DNA of 64,000 nucleotides, from positions 1-64,000 of the forward strand of contig JADGJL010000003.1 in assembly GCA_027600665.1 (NCBI GenBank). The letters run 5' to 3'. The position numbers and the translations under genes are program-made. The stretch is from Irineochytrium annulatum (taxonomy: Eukaryota; Chytridiomycota; Chytridiomycetes; Chytridiales; Chytridiaceae). This document shows, piece by piece, positions 27,010 to 36,953 of the stretch (its first letter is position 1; every line of letters starts with the position of its first letter). The notes below the pieces were generated by a model. That model was not told where the DNA came from. It searched no databases and saw nothing but the letters and a program-made list of their open reading frames with translations.

Positions 27010-28027
27010 CCCCATAGAACAGATCCTTCGTGAACATCCGGTCATGATTCTGGATGGAGCGCTGGCGACGGAACTCGAACAGCATGGATGTGATCTGGAT
27101 GATCCATTATGGTCTGCTCGTGTGTTGCTTGAGAATCCGGATGTTATTGTTCAGGTCCATACGGATTATTTTCGAGCAGGAGCCGACTGTGCGATTACAT
27201 CCAGTTATCAGGCGACAGTGGATGGCTTCCGCAAGAGAGGCATCGGCGAGCAAGCAGCGTTGGACCTGATTCGCAAGACGGTGGAACTGGCTGCACAGGC
27301 GAGAGATGACGTATGGGCAGAAGTGCAGGAAGACGGAGTTGATAATACGGAAGCCAAACTGGATGGTGATCTGGTCCTCGGAACAGCACAACAAACGTCT
27401 GATGTCTTGGGGACCGGGTGCTTGGCTCGGCCACGACCGTTGGTTGCTGCATCCGTTGGACCCTACGGCGCTTATCTAGCTGATGGATCGGAGTATATCG
27501 GTCACTACGGTGTATCAGATGAAACGCTGGCTGCATTCCATCGTCCGCGGATGGCCGCGTTGATTGAAGCAGGTGCTGATATTTTGGCTTTTGAGACCAT
27601 ACCATCCTTGCAGGAAGCACAGGTGCTGGTTGATGTGCTGAAGGAGTTTCCTCATGCCTATGCCTGGCTATCCTTTTCATTAAAAGATGGGACAAGCATC
27701 AGCGAAGGTACGCCGCTTGAGACATGTGCACGATTGTTTGGTTCCGAGCCGCAGATTGCTGCGATTGGCCTGAACTGTGCTCCCATGGAAGTGGTGACGG
27801 AAGCGGTGAGTATTCTCAGCCGTGCCAGTGATAAACCTGTTATTGTGTATCCGAACTCGGGAGAAGTATACGATGCTGCAACGAAGACGTGGAGTGGGCA
27901 GGGTACCTGTGGCAGTATGAGTGATGCTTCGGAACAGTGGGTTGCTGCGGGCGCACGGATTATTGGCGGTTGTTGCCGTACTACGCCACATCAGATTGAC
28001 GAGCTTGCGAAGAAGTGGCGGAGCTGA
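26987..28027 (+). CDS. mmuM: Homocysteine S-methyltransferase MmuM
   Basis: Transfers a methyl group from S-methylmethionine (or SAM) to homocysteine, giving methionine. 346 residues. [12 protein letters not shown] is the N-terminal barrel start. The zinc ligands are the Cys in GLNCAP (about 258) and the Cys pair in GGCCRTTP (about 330). It overlaps the end of mmuP, so the two are translationally coupled and share SAM control. An AAGAGGACAAG ribosome binding site lies within mmuP. Confidence 0.94.
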   Translation: MTQTQPTNPIEQILREHPVMILDGALATELEQHGCDLDDPLWSARVLLENPDVIVQVHTDYFRAGADCAITSSYQATVDGFRKRGIGEQAALDLIRKTVELAAQARDDVWAEVQEDGVDNTEAKLDGDLVLGTAQQTSDVLGTGCLARPRPLVAASVGPYGAYLADGSEYIGHYGVSDETLAAFHRPRMAALIEAGADILAFETIPSLQEAQVLVDVLKEFPHAYAWLSFSLKDGTSISEGTPLETCARLFGSEPQIAAIGLNCAPMEVVTEAVSILSRASDKPVIVYPNSGEVYDAATKTWSGQGTCGSMSDASEQWVAAGARIIGGCCRTTPHQIDELAKKWRS

Positions 28028-28057
28028 AGTATATTTAGCCGATCCAGATCTGCGTGG

Positions 28058-28104
28058 AAAAGCCCTTTCTTATCTTATAAAGGATAGGAAAGGGCTTCTT
28101 TTGC
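28058..28104. terminator. Terminator between mmuM and the ABC permease (probably bidirectional)
   Basis: AAGCCCTTTC pairs with GAAAGGGCTT across a short AT-rich loop, with CTTTTG after it on the plus strand and TTTTCC after it on the minus strand. Confidence 0.75.
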
Positions 28105-28128
28105 ATGAGCATACCTTCTTGCTACACT

Positions 28129-30531
28129 TTATTCCACGACAAGAATACGCGGCGATGCCTGACGAATCACCTTGGACGATACCCAGGATCCTAGAGCTGC
28201 GGCAACAATACTCAGACAAGCAAAGAGTATAATGCCTCCCCAGTTCAGAATGAGAGGAATCTGTACGATACCGTATCCGGATAGGACTTTTTCAAGTAAC
28301 AGGGGGAGAAGGTATACGCCTACAATGACTCCAAGCATTGAACCAATCAGAGCTACTGGAACTACTCCGGCAGCAATGGAGAACCGGATTTTTCCAGATG
28401 TCATTCCAATCGACTTATATATGCCATATGTCTTGCTCTCTTTGCGAATGCTGATCCGGCAGGTGCTGAAAATAATAATGAATGTAACCAAAATGAACAG
28501 CAGACCCATTAGAGCCATGGGGTACACCAGAATGCTTGCAGCTTCTGCATAAACAGAATCCAGCAGCGTTTTTTGCGTGACGATGGAAGCAGAGTCTTTG
28601 AAACGCTCATTCAATTGGTTAGCAATGACATCCGCCTGTGAAGGATCGTTGACATTGATAAACGCGACATCTACATCTCTGTAATTCGGATTTACGCTTC
28701 GAACCGCTTGAGCTGTGATTCTTCCGGATACCGACAAGTCGGAGATGGCCTGATAGATGCCTGAAATCATAAACGTTCGCTTTTCTCCTTCAATGTAGAG
28801 ATCCATGAGATCTCCTATATCCTTGTTAAACATCTTGGCAACACTAACTCCGATTGAAATTTCATTTTCGAGTGTCGGATTGTCTCCTCTCAACGTCTCA
28901 AAACCAAGATCCTGATAGCTTCCATCCAATACTCTTAGATAAAGACTGGTAGACTGGCTGGCCACATCGGTTGGATCATCTGGAAGGATAACTCCGGTGA
29001 TGTTCCCTTGCCAGCCCACATTTTTGATGCGAGGGTCTTCTTCCAATACGTTCTGCAGCTCTGCTCTCGGAAACGTAGTTTTGTTTACAACGACTGCGGC
29101 AATGTTAGCATTGTCATAACCCCATTTGGCCGCCGTCTGATAGATTTCGGTAATGCTGGTCAGTACAACATACCCGAGAACAAGTACGGAAGCAGCCATC
29201 GTGGTTAGCAACAACATCAGAACCGAGCTTTTGCTGTTTTTGATCAGATTGCGTATACCGATGACAAAAGAGACGGGCAATTGTCCAAACAAGGCCTGGT
29301 TTGCGAGCGGTGAATTCATTCGTTGCGCCATGCGTACATTGTCGCTCTCCGACATACCGTACCGAATGGCCTGTACAGGCTCAATCATGCGAGCCTTTCT
29401 GGCGTATAACACGACGAATGAAATAACCAAGACGAGTAACAGCAGCCCTACAACAATAGCAACTCCAATGCCCTCAATTGGAAGATCACCCTGGCCAGTC
29501 CGGAGGGACGATACGGAGATGTTGATGATGAATATGGAGACGATTACGCTAAGTACCAGCCCGGGAAGAACGGCGATGATGGACAGCAGGGCATATTGAA
29601 TGACGTAAGTACCAATGGTGCCCCGGGAAGTGAGTCCCAGCGATTTAAGGATACCTATCGTTTTGTAGTTGGCCAGAATCGCATCGGATATGGTGAAGCC
29701 AATCGTAATGAGGGCAATAATCATCATGACGGCCCCTAAAAATATCATAATGAACCCGACGATCTGATTGATGATCAGATAAAAGGAGGAGATACTTTCA
29801 AATTCCATTTTGGTTTCCATAAATGGACCACCCGTCTCGCTTGTATAACGATCCCAGTAGCTGGAGTTCGTACTGTAATCATCAAAATGGATGCCCATCA
29901 TGTGAATATCTTTTCCCGCAACCGTACTAAAATCATTTTGGTAATCCGTACTGTTCATCCAAATTCTTGCCGTATTGGTGAACGGTGCTCCATAAGGAAC
30001 ATCCACAACAATAGCTGAAACTGCGAGGTCAAGTGTGATCGATCCGGTTTTGAATTGAATGGTATCACCGACAGCAATGTTATAGGCATTCGCCATGGAA
30101 GTTGGGATCCATACGCTTCCTTGTTCAGGAGCCGAATGCTGTGTACCACTTGCAAATACAAGTTCATCTACACTCCATGGCGGAGGCGGGGTATTCATCA
30201 TGTACAGATACAGGTTAGGGATGTCAGTGCCGCCAAAAGTGATGCCCGACAAGATGCGGTAAGTTAGCAAAGGTGAGACTTGAACACCGTTCTGGGCAGC
30301 CCACCAGTCATGTACAGTTTGGGGATCATTCAGTCCTTTGTCGAACGTCAAGATCTGATGGGACCCGTTGGTCCGACTATGCATTTCCTTGAACTGGTTA
30401 CCCGTATTGGCCAGGATGATGACAGATGTGGACACCAGAAGGGTAGACAGCAAAATAAGCAGGGTGATAAACAAGTTTTGAATTTTATTTCTGCTCAGAT
30501 AAGATAAGCTAAGTTTAAACATGACTGCCAT
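28129..30531 (-). CDS. FtsX-like ABC transporter permease
   Basis: 800-residue permease with two FtsX domains. The first membrane helix (about 18-42) is followed by a large outer region (about 45-245), three helices (about 250-375), then a second repeat with a helix near 435, another outer domain (about 460-650) and three C-terminal helices (about 660-790). This is the layout of macrolide-exporter/lipoprotein-release-type permeases that use the energy of ATP to move or release envelope substrates. It is three bases after the ATPase gene and preceded by GGAG. Substrate unknown; the linked two-component system suggests a role in envelope stress or peptide resistance. Confidence 0.88.
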   Translation of the reverse strand: MAVMFKLSLSYLSRNKIQNLFITLLILLSTLLVSTSVIILANTGNQFKEMHSRTNGSHQILTFDKGLNDPQTVHDWWAAQNGVQVSPLLTYRILSGITFGGTDIPNLYLYMMNTPPPPWSVDELVFASGTQHSAPEQGSVWIPTSMANAYNIAVGDTIQFKTGSITLDLAVSAIVVDVPYGAPFTNTARIWMNSTDYQNDFSTVAGKDIHMMGIHFDDYSTNSSYWDRYTSETGGPFMETKMEFESISSFYLIINQIVGFIMIFLGAVMMIIALITIGFTISDAILANYKTIGILKSLGLTSRGTIGTYVIQYALLSIIAVLPGLVLSVIVSIFIINISVSSLRTGQGDLPIEGIGVAIVVGLLLLVLVISFVVLYARKARMIEPVQAIRYGMSESDNVRMAQRMNSPLANQALFGQLPVSFVIGIRNLIKNSKSSVLMLLLTTMAASVLVLGYVVLTSITEIYQTAAKWGYDNANIAAVVVNKTTFPRAELQNVLEEDPRIKNVGWQGNITGVILPDDPTDVASQSTSLYLRVLDGSYQDLGFETLRGDNPTLENEISIGVSVAKMFNKDIGDLMDLYIEGEKRTFMISGIYQAISDLSVSGRITAQAVRSVNPNYRDVDVAFINVNDPSQADVIANQLNERFKDSASIVTQKTLLDSVYAEAASILVYPMALMGLLFILVTFIIIFSTCRISIRKESKTYGIYKSIGMTSGKIRFSIAAGVVPVALIGSMLGVIVGVYLLPLLLEKVLSGYGIVQIPLILNWGGIILFACLSIVAAALGSWVSSKVIRQASPRILVVE

Positions 30532-30534
30532 AGG

Positions 30535-31293
30535 TTACTCCTTCCCCGTAACCAAAGCGAAGATGATCGCTTCACGATCCTGAATTTGATGTTCGTCATA
30601 GGTGTCAAACTCAAGGATTCCGCCTATCTTGCCGTCCTGAATATAGATCAGACGATCTGCCCGGCAGGCTGCCTTAATATCATGCGTAACCATAACTACG
30701 GACTGTCCTTTTCGATGAATATCCGTAAGGATATCTAGAACGGCGGTGCCGTGTTCCAGGTTCAAACTTCCGGTCGGTTCATCCGCAAAGATGATATCCG
30801 GCGAATTGATCAAAGCTCGTGCAATGGCTGCTCGTTGCTGCTGTCCTCCAGACGTCTGGGAGGGGAGGCGGTTACGCTGTCCATCAATATCCATGACATT
30901 CATCAGTTCAGTAGCCCTGGATTGGATTTCTTTCTTTTTGTTTCCAGCGATATATCCCGGTAAAGCAATGTTCTCTTTGATGGAAAGGTCCGGGATCAAG
31001 TTTATACTTTGATAAATATAACCGATTCGGCGCGTGCGGAAGTCTGACATTTCTCGTTCACCATAAGCGTCGATCCGCTGGTCACGAAAATAAACCTCAC
31101 CAGCTGTAATCTGATCCAGTCCGCTAAGCAGATATAAGAGGGTTGATTTGCCAGAGCCAGAGTTACCCATGATGACCGTGAATTCCCCTTCATAGATATC
31201 GAGATCGACATTACGGATGGCATGATGTTGCTCACTTCCGCTGTTGTACGTCTTGCACAGATTCTGTGCACGGATAATCGCTTTCTTAGGCAA
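30535..31293 (-). CDS. ABC transporter ATP-binding protein
   Basis: 252 residues, of the MacB/LolD type partnered with FtsX permeases. Walker [10 protein letters not shown], signature [15 protein letters not shown] (Thr replacing the usual Leu), Walker [13 protein letters not shown], and the H-loop MVTHDI are all present. The start is a TTG codon (31293), with GGGAG nine bases upstream. It lies between the histidine kinase and the permease on the same strand and is only three bases from the permease. Confidence 0.92.
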   Translation of the reverse strand: MPKKAIIRAQNLCKTYNSGSEQHHAIRNVDLDIYEGEFTVIMGNSGSGKSTLLYLLSGLDQITAGEVYFRDQRIDAYGEREMSDFRTRRIGYIYQSINLIPDLSIKENIALPGYIAGNKKKEIQSRATELMNVMDIDGQRNRLPSQTSGGQQQRAAIARALINSPDIIFADEPTGSLNLEHGTAVLDILTDIHRKGQSVVMVTHDIKAACRADRLIYIQDGKIGGILEFDTYDEHQIQDREAIIFALVTGKE

Positions 31294-31417
31294 GTCGAAT
31301 CACTCCCGAGTGCAGTATAGGATTCATTCTAGCGGAGGGATGTTGAGGAAGCCTTATCAAATTATGAATAAAGTATTACTGACTTCCAAAATGAAGCTGA
31401 AATTAAAGGCATTTGGT

Positions 31418-31441
31418 AAAATAGCCACGCCAGTGTGGCTC
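31418..31441 (-). terminator. Weak terminator-like hairpin right after the histidine kinase stop
   Basis: On the minus strand AGCCACAC-TGGC-GTGGCT followed by ATTTTA. It may lower, rather than stop, read-through into the ABC genes. Confidence 0.45.
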
Positions 31442-32888
31442 AGCAGATCGGCATGTAGAACCGGAAGGTCGTACCTTGTCCTTCTTTACTCGTGAAAGAA
31501 ATATGGCCTCCGTGTGCTTCAATAATGCTTTGGCAGATAGAAAGTCCCAGTCCCGTACCTACCTGAACACGTTGGTCTGCATGGCTCGCTTGTCCTCTGA
31601 AATAACGCTGGAAAACAAACGGCATATCCTGCACACGTATGCCCTGACCCGAATCGGCGATGGTCACTTTCAAGTGCCCGGATTCCAGTTCCATGGCTAT
31701 ACGTATCGTGTCTCCGGGAGCTGTATGCTTGAGAGCATTGGCGACAAGATTGGAGATCACCTGTTCAATTCGGATAGGGTCGATTGCGACCAACACATTG
31801 GGGATATGGTTGGAATGAGGTCCGTCGTAGATCAGACCTTTCGTAACAACAACATGTTCAATAGGCTTCAACATAGCTTCAAGGACAGGACCAATGTACA
31901 TTTCACGAGGCTCCACAGAGATCTGCCCCAGTTCCTGAAGTGCATGAACCAGTAGGTCTTCCACAAGTCGGGCCGTTTTATCCGTATGTGTCCGCATCAC
32001 TCTCATGTATTCCATCAGCGTTTCCTGATCGTTACATAGCCCTTCCTCAATAGCTTCTATGTATGCTTTTATCGTGGTAATCGGTGTTTTAATATCATGA
32101 GATATATTAGTGATGAGTTCCTTTTGTGCTTGTTCCTGCTGGATGCGCAACTCGTTCATATGTTTGATTTCTGTGCGCATCAAATCCAACATGGCGTAAA
32201 GGCCGCCCATTTCGTCTGTCCTGTTGTACTGGATCTGATCATCATAATTCCCTTTGATGATGGATTCCGCATGGAGCTTCAAATGATGAATGGGAGAGAG
32301 GAGCAGCTTGTCCAGAATTCTTTTCATCCAAAATAAAAATAAGCCCAGGATCAGTGACAGGAGTAATAGTACGCTAATCCATATAACCGGAAAAGTCATC
32401 GGTTTCTGAACCGTAACCATAGCTTGGGGGATGGAAAAGATAGCATTGCCGATCTGACTTCCCACGGGACCGTCCATCACGGGAAACGCGATATCAAGTG
32501 ATTCACTATCGTCCACAGTCTGCGCGGCATGATGCAGATCATAATGAAGGGAAGAACGCAAATTAACCTGGGTTCCTTCAGAGGTGGGATCGGAGGACAG
32601 AGCTACGGTTCCATCCAGGTTCACATAGGTAAGCAGAATCCCGCTTTCTCTGGCAATGGAACGTATGTCTTCTCGGGTAGTTTGTTTGTCCAGATGTTGA
32701 TGATTTTGCTCCAGAGCGAACAGAGTTGGATTAATCTTGAGCCGAACCTGATTTATGGACGGATTGGATTGTTCAAAATTTCGGTTTTGGAATAGCATCA
32801 ACGCCAGTGCCAGAATACTTAAAATTATAATAATCAGAAGGCCAAGTGTTGTTAACAGCCAGCGTCTGGACCAGGTGTTCAATGACAT
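31440..32888 (-). CDS. Sensor histidine kinase
   Basis: 482 residues. Two membrane helices (about 10-33 and 165-188) flank a roughly 130-residue outer sensor domain. HAMP follows (about 190-240). The H box ISHDIKTPITT has the phosphorylated His264, the N box is LVANALKHT, and DSGQG and GTGLGLSI form the ATP lid. It pairs with the response regulator 20 bases upstream. Neighbouring ABC genes point to control of transport or resistance. Confidence 0.93.
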   Translation of the reverse strand: MSLNTWSRRWLLTTLGLLIIIILSILALALMLFQNRNFEQSNPSINQVRLKINPTLFALEQNHQHLDKQTTREDIRSIARESGILLTYVNLDGTVALSSDPTSEGTQVNLRSSLHYDLHHAAQTVDDSESLDIAFPVMDGPVGSQIGNAIFSIPQAMVTVQKPMTFPVIWISVLLLLSLILGLFLFWMKRILDKLLLSPIHHLKLHAESIIKGNYDDQIQYNRTDEMGGLYAMLDLMRTEIKHMNELRIQQEQAQKELITNISHDIKTPITTIKAYIEAIEEGLCNDQETLMEYMRVMRTHTDKTARLVEDLLVHALQELGQISVEPREMYIGPVLEAMLKPIEHVVVTKGLIYDGPHSNHIPNVLVAIDPIRIEQVISNLVANALKHTAPGDTIRIAMELESGHLKVTIADSGQGIRVQDMPFVFQRYFRGQASHADQRVQVGTGLGLSICQSIIEAHGGHISFTSKEGQGTTFRFYMPIC

Positions 32889-32908
32889 GTGGATGTCTCC
32901 AATCTCGA

Positions 32909-33610
32909 TTATTCATAAATGAATTTGTAACCGACACCCCATACTGTCTTTAGAACAGTTGGATGTGAGGGGTCTTCCTCGATTTTTTCCCGCAGTCTGC
33001 GAATGTACACGGTTACGGTGTTTTCATCCCCATAGGTTGCATATCCCCAGATGGCGTCAAGCAACTGGGCTTTGGAGAATACATGATTCTTATGGCTTGC
33101 CAGATAATGGAGTAATTCAAATTCCTTAGCAGACAGAGACACTTCCAATCCGTTCAATGTAACTTTGTAGGCTTTTTTATCGATCACAAGATTTCCAAGG
33201 CGCAGTAGATCAGTTCTGTCCATGTCTGAGGTCATGCTGTCGTAACGTCTAAAGTGGGCATTAATCCGTGCTAAAAGTTCACTCAGCGAGAAGGGCTTAG
33301 TCATATAGTCATCTGCGCCAAATCCAAGACCAAGTACCTTATCCGTATCACTGCCTCGGGCACTTAGAATGAGGATGGGGATATTATTGCGCCGTCGAAT
33401 CTCGCGGCACACCTCGATCCCGTCCATGTCCGGAAGCATAATGTCCAGAATGATGTAATCTGGTTGAATAAGCTCCATAATCTGAAGCCCATCTTGTCCA
33501 GTGGCTGCCACAACAGCTTCATATTGATTTTTGGTCAAATAATCTCGCAAAATACGTGAGATATCCGGTTCATCCTCGATGATGAGGACTTTGCGCGGGT
33601 GGGTTAGCAT
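32909..33610 (-). CDS. OmpR-family response regulator
   Basis: 233 residues. Receiver domain with the acidic pair Glu12-Asp13 and the phospho-acceptor Asp56 (LDIMLPDMDG), Lys in TKPFS, then a winged-helix effector domain (SAKEFELLHYLASHKNHVFSKAQLLDAIWGYA, VYIRRLREKIE). The ribosome binding site is GGAGCG before ATG 33610. It is first gene of the response regulator-kinase-ATPase-permease set. Confidence 0.95.
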   Translation of the reverse strand: MLTHPRKVLIIEDEPDISRILRDYLTKNQYEAVVAATGQDGLQIMELIQPDYIILDIMLPDMDGIEVCREIRRRNNIPILILSARGSDTDKVLGLGFGADDYMTKPFSLSELLARINAHFRRYDSMTSDMDRTDLLRLGNLVIDKKAYKVTLNGLEVSLSAKEFELLHYLASHKNHVFSKAQLLDAIWGYATYGDENTVTVYIRRLREKIEEDPSHPTVLKTVWGVGYKFIYE

Positions 33611-33783
33611 ATGTATCGCTCCAGTATGATAGATGTGAAATGAATGGATATGTATAAATTTGTGAAATAAATGTCCTATATAATTGTACAGTCTTGTTCT
33701 GTAGGAGTCACATAAATATTGAAGTGAACAACATTCTTATTAATCAAGAGACTACAAGTAGCTGTTTACAAGTTTCGTCTTAT

Positions 33784-33822
33784 CAAAATAACCCATGAAC
33801 CTGCTTGAAGGGTCATGGGTTT
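33784..33822 (-). terminator. Possible terminator of the AraC gene
   Basis: AACCCATGA / TCATGGGTT stem. On the minus strand it is followed by ATTTTGAT, a weak T tract, just past the stop of the AraC gene. Confidence 0.45.
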
Positions 33823-33836
33823 CTGATACTAATACG

Positions 33837-34664
33837 TCATACACGTTCTAGATCGATAGGCTCGTGTTGTCTGGATTTGAGATACTCCGCCGGAGACACA
33901 CCGAAGTGCGCCCGGAATACCCGGTGGAAATAGGAGTAGCTCGCAAATCCGCAGGATTCGGCAATATGCTCCAGGGTCATTTCGCTGTATTTCATGCGTT
34001 CCAGCGCCGCATTCAGACGGATCTCAATCGCGTATTGAATCATGGTCTGATTGTAATGTTCCTTGAATAAACGGACTGCACGGGACAGGCTGAGTCCGGC
34101 ATAACGTGCCGCTTCCTCAAGCTTGAACGTAACTGTGGCATGCTCCTCAATATAACGTTTTAACTTCAGCGCAGAGGAAACTGCCCGATCGGTCTGAATA
34201 TTCTCTTTGATTGCCCGGTCAATATATAGACATAATCCGCGCAGTAACGCATCCTTTAGCTCCGCATTTTCCTCAAGAGGTCCGCGACGTTTCTCAAGCA
34301 ACATATTTCTCCACAGGCTGATGAGCTTATCATCAAGTCCAATCCGGCTCACAGTAGAACGTTGCTGCCTTTTCCACCAGTTCTCGATCCAACTGCCCTC
34401 GCAGAACAGATAATAATCTCCGCTGGACAAGCGTCCTTCCTTATGTGGTTCATCCACCACGAGATGATAGTCGTCGCCAGGTTTGAGCAGCAGCAGATCC
34501 CCGCTGGTCATCCTGAATTCTTCATCCTGTACATAAACTTTACACGAACCTTCGGTCTGCAGACGGAACAGATAGGTTTGCAGCTCGCCCTTCATATTAT
34601 GAGTGAACGCTTTATAGTGGTATGAGTAGTCACAGATCAGTACAGATGTCTCTAACGTATCCAA
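33837..34664 (-). CDS. AraC-family transcriptional regulator
   Basis: About 275 residues. N-terminal cupin-like sensor (about 30-100; MTSGDLLLLKPGDDYHLV) and a C-terminal AraC double HTH (about 175-265; FKLEEAARYAGLSLSRAVRLFKEHYNQT and LEHIAESCGFASYSYFHRVFRAHFGVSPAEYL). The start is placed at TTG 34664, eight bases after GGGGGA; the frame is open to ATG 34700, which has no ribosome binding site. It is divergent from the isomerase-dehydrogenase pair and probably controls it in response to a sugar or related ligand. Confidence 0.86.
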   Translation of the reverse strand: MDTLETSVLICDYSYHYKAFTHNMKGELQTYLFRLQTEGSCKVYVQDEEFRMTSGDLLLLKPGDDYHLVVDEPHKEGRLSSGDYYLFCEGSWIENWWKRQQRSTVSRIGLDDKLISLWRNMLLEKRRGPLEENAELKDALLRGLCLYIDRAIKENIQTDRAVSSALKLKRYIEEHATVTFKLEEAARYAGLSLSRAVRLFKEHYNQTMIQYAIEIRLNAALERMKYSEMTLEHIAESCGFASYSYFHRVFRAHFGVSPAEYLKSRQHEPIDLERV

Positions 34665-34861
34665 AGATAAAATCCCCCAATATGTACATCCTGCATGCAA
34701 TCAAATGGGTACATTGAATAGATGCAAAATGATGGAAATAAAATTTGACCAGATAGTTCATGTTCTGACTATATTGTATATGTTCATTCTAGCCTGTTTT
34801 GCGTTAGGATGATACCAGATAGAGCAATGAAAGCAAATTTGAGAACAGAGGTGTATCCTAC

Positions 34862-35638
34862 ATGAAAAAACTTAATATTGGTTTGCAATTGTTTACACTC
34901 CGTGATGAAACTGCAGCAGATTTTCGTGGTACGTTGCGTAAGGTAGCGGCCCTTGGATATGAAGGCGTGGAGTTTGCCGGATATGGCGATATTCCAGCTG
35001 AGGAAATGAAAGCGCTACTAGATGAACTCGGACTGAAAGGCTTCAGCAGTCACGTTTCACTACATGCGATGCGCGAAGACTTGCAGAAACAAATCGATTA
35101 CCTGAAAACGATTGGTGCACAATATATCATTTGTCCTTACCTGATGCCAGAGGATCGTCCTGAGAATGCAGAAGGCTGGACCAAGCTGTTCGCCGAATTG
35201 CAACAATATGGAACTGAAGCAGCGAAGCAAGGATTGATCTTCGGATACCATAACCATGATTTTGAATTCCATGGGCAGGTTGGCGATGCCAACGCTTTTG
35301 ACGCCATGTTCGCTCAAACATCACCGGAAGCGGTAAAAGTGGAAATGGACGTATGTTGGGTACAATTTGCGGGACAAAATCCGATCGAGTATATTAATAA
35401 ATATGCGGGTCGCTTGCCGCTGCTTCATCTGAAGGATTTCAGCAAAGATGAACAGGGCCAGATGAAAACGCTAGAACTGGGACAAGGTTCGGTTGACCTG
35501 CCAGCTGTTATTGAAGGCGCTACGAATGCAGGCGTGGAATGGCTGATCGTGGAACAAGACGTATGTCAGAATCCGCCGCTTGAGAGCGTATCCAATAGCT
35601 ACAACTGGCTGAAACAGAACTATCTGAACCAATTTTAA
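34862..35638 (+). CDS. Sugar phosphate isomerase/epimerase (xylose isomerase-like TIM barrel)
   Basis: 258 residues of the AP-endonuclease-2/xylose-isomerase-like barrel family. It starts KLNIGLQLFTLRDE. Likely metal ligands lie in FGYHNHDFEF, KVEMDVCWV, LLHLKDF and IVEQD. It probably acts on a sugar or inositol derivative. AGAGGTG precedes the ATG. It is followed 85 bases later by a Gfo/Idh/MocA dehydrogenase, a common pairing in cyclitol and keto-sugar breakdown. Confidence 0.9.
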   Translation: MKKLNIGLQLFTLRDETAADFRGTLRKVAALGYEGVEFAGYGDIPAEEMKALLDELGLKGFSSHVSLHAMREDLQKQIDYLKTIGAQYIICPYLMPEDRPENAEGWTKLFAELQQYGTEAAKQGLIFGYHNHDFEFHGQVGDANAFDAMFAQTSPEAVKVEMDVCWVQFAGQNPIEYINKYAGRLPLLHLKDFSKDEQGQMKTLELGQGSVDLPAVIEGATNAGVEWLIVEQDVCQNPPLESVSNSYNWLKQNYLNQF

Positions 35639-35723
35639 TCTAAGCTTTATGCTTAATTTAAGAGTGAATTGAATCGAATTATGAAAAATGCTGAATCTTA
35701 TTTGTCAAAGGAGACTTATATAC

Positions 35724-36743
35724 ATGAGTAAAATTAAAGTTGCTGTATTCGGCTGTGGAGCCATTGCCCAGCGTAGACATATTCCGGAGTACGCTGCCAA
35801 TGAGAACGTAGAACTTGTCGCTTTTGCCGATCCGATCGTGGAGCGTGCGGAAGAAATGGCCGAAACTTACGGAGGTAAAGCTTACTCCAGTTACGAAGAA
35901 TTGCTTGCTAATGAAACGGTGGATGCAGTCAGTGTGTGTACGCCGAACTATCTGCATGCACCAATGGCAGTTGCTGCTGCCAATGCAGGCAAGCATGTAT
36001 TGGTTGAGAAACCCATGGCGGTTTCCACCGAAGAAGGCGAGCAAATGATCGAAGCTGCCAAGAAAAATGGTGTGTATCTGATGGTTGGACACAACCAGCG
36101 TCTGATGCCTCCTCACGTCAAAGCAAAAGAAATTCTCGACTCCGGCAAACTTGGTAAAGTCCTGAATTTCCGTACATCTTTTGGCCACCCGGGTCCGGAA
36201 GGATGGAGTGTGGACGGTGCTGAAAGCTGGTTCTTCCGTAAAGAAGAAGCTATTATGGGCGCGATGGGTGACCTGGGCGTGCACAAATCAGACTTCATCC
36301 GTTACTTGCTGAATGATGAAGTATCTGAAGTGGCTGGTTTCATCAGCACACTGCACAAGGAAGGTACTCAAGTTGACGATAACGCAACTTGTCTGCTGCG
36401 TATGAAGAGCGGTGCGATCGGAACGCTGGTAGCAAGCTGGACGCAATACAGAGCTGGAGACAACAGTACCGTGCTGTGGTGTGAGAATGGCGTTATGAAG
36501 ATCGGAACAGTGGAAGGCGATGAAGTTATCGTTGAACTGACCAATGGTACAGTTGAGACGTACAAAGTTGGTGCCATGGCTACCAACGAGAAACAAGTGC
36601 CGAGTGGTGTAATTGACGCATTTGTAGAGTCCATTGTAACGCAAACACCTCCAGCGATTTCCGGGGAAGAGGGCTTACGTTCCCTGCAAGTGATCCTGGC
36701 AGCATTCGAATCCGAGAAAACAGGTCAGATCGTTAAACTGTAA
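35724..36743 (+). CDS. Gfo/Idh/MocA-family dehydrogenase
   Basis: 339 residues. N-terminal Rossmann fold (KVAVFGCGAIAQRRHIPEY), the EKP motif (LVEKPMAVS), and a C-terminal substrate domain with GAMGDLGVHKSDFIRYL, whose Asp and His are probably catalytic. NAD(P)-dependent oxidation of a sugar or inositol; exact substrate unknown. ATG 35724 follows AAGGAGAC. It is co-directional with the isomerase and ends in a terminator. Confidence 0.92.
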   Translation: MSKIKVAVFGCGAIAQRRHIPEYAANENVELVAFADPIVERAEEMAETYGGKAYSSYEELLANETVDAVSVCTPNYLHAPMAVAAANAGKHVLVEKPMAVSTEEGEQMIEAAKKNGVYLMVGHNQRLMPPHVKAKEILDSGKLGKVLNFRTSFGHPGPEGWSVDGAESWFFRKEEAIMGAMGDLGVHKSDFIRYLLNDEVSEVAGFISTLHKEGTQVDDNATCLLRMKSGAIGTLVASWTQYRAGDNSTVLWCENGVMKIGTVEGDEVIVELTNGTVETYKVGAMATNEKQVPSGVIDAFVESIVTQTPPAISGEEGLRSLQVILAAFESEKTGQIVKL

Positions 36744-36800
36744 TCCATACGAATGACAGTGCAATTTCTAACATTCTATATGTCTTAATCCATGATATAA

Positions 36801-36846
36801 GGGACTTACCTTCGGAGATCTGTTCTGGGGTAAGTCCTTCTTTATT
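36801..36846 (+). terminator. Terminator of the isomerase-dehydrogenase operon
   Basis: GGACTTACC (36802-36810) pairs with GGTAAGTCC (36829-36837), followed by TTCTTTATTT. Confidence 0.8.
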
Positions 36847-36863
36847 TGAGTTTAGAGATATCA

Positions 36864-36910
36864 CAAAAAAAGACTGACACTTCCGATACCATACGGAAGT
36901 GTCAGTCTCA
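36864..36910 (-). terminator. Terminator of the aldo/keto reductase operon
   Basis: GACTGACACTTCCG / CGGAAGTGTCAGTC, a 14-bp perfect stem; on the minus strand it is followed by seven T. Confidence 0.9.
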
Positions 36911-36953
36911 ATATGAAGGTCGAACCGTTCCATTGTTCAACCGAAAATCCGTC

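Noticed and set aside
36864..36910. Long perfect palindrome as a possible operator or mobile-element end
   Set aside because: It is followed by seven T on the minus strand just after the aldo/keto reductase stop, so a terminator explains it.
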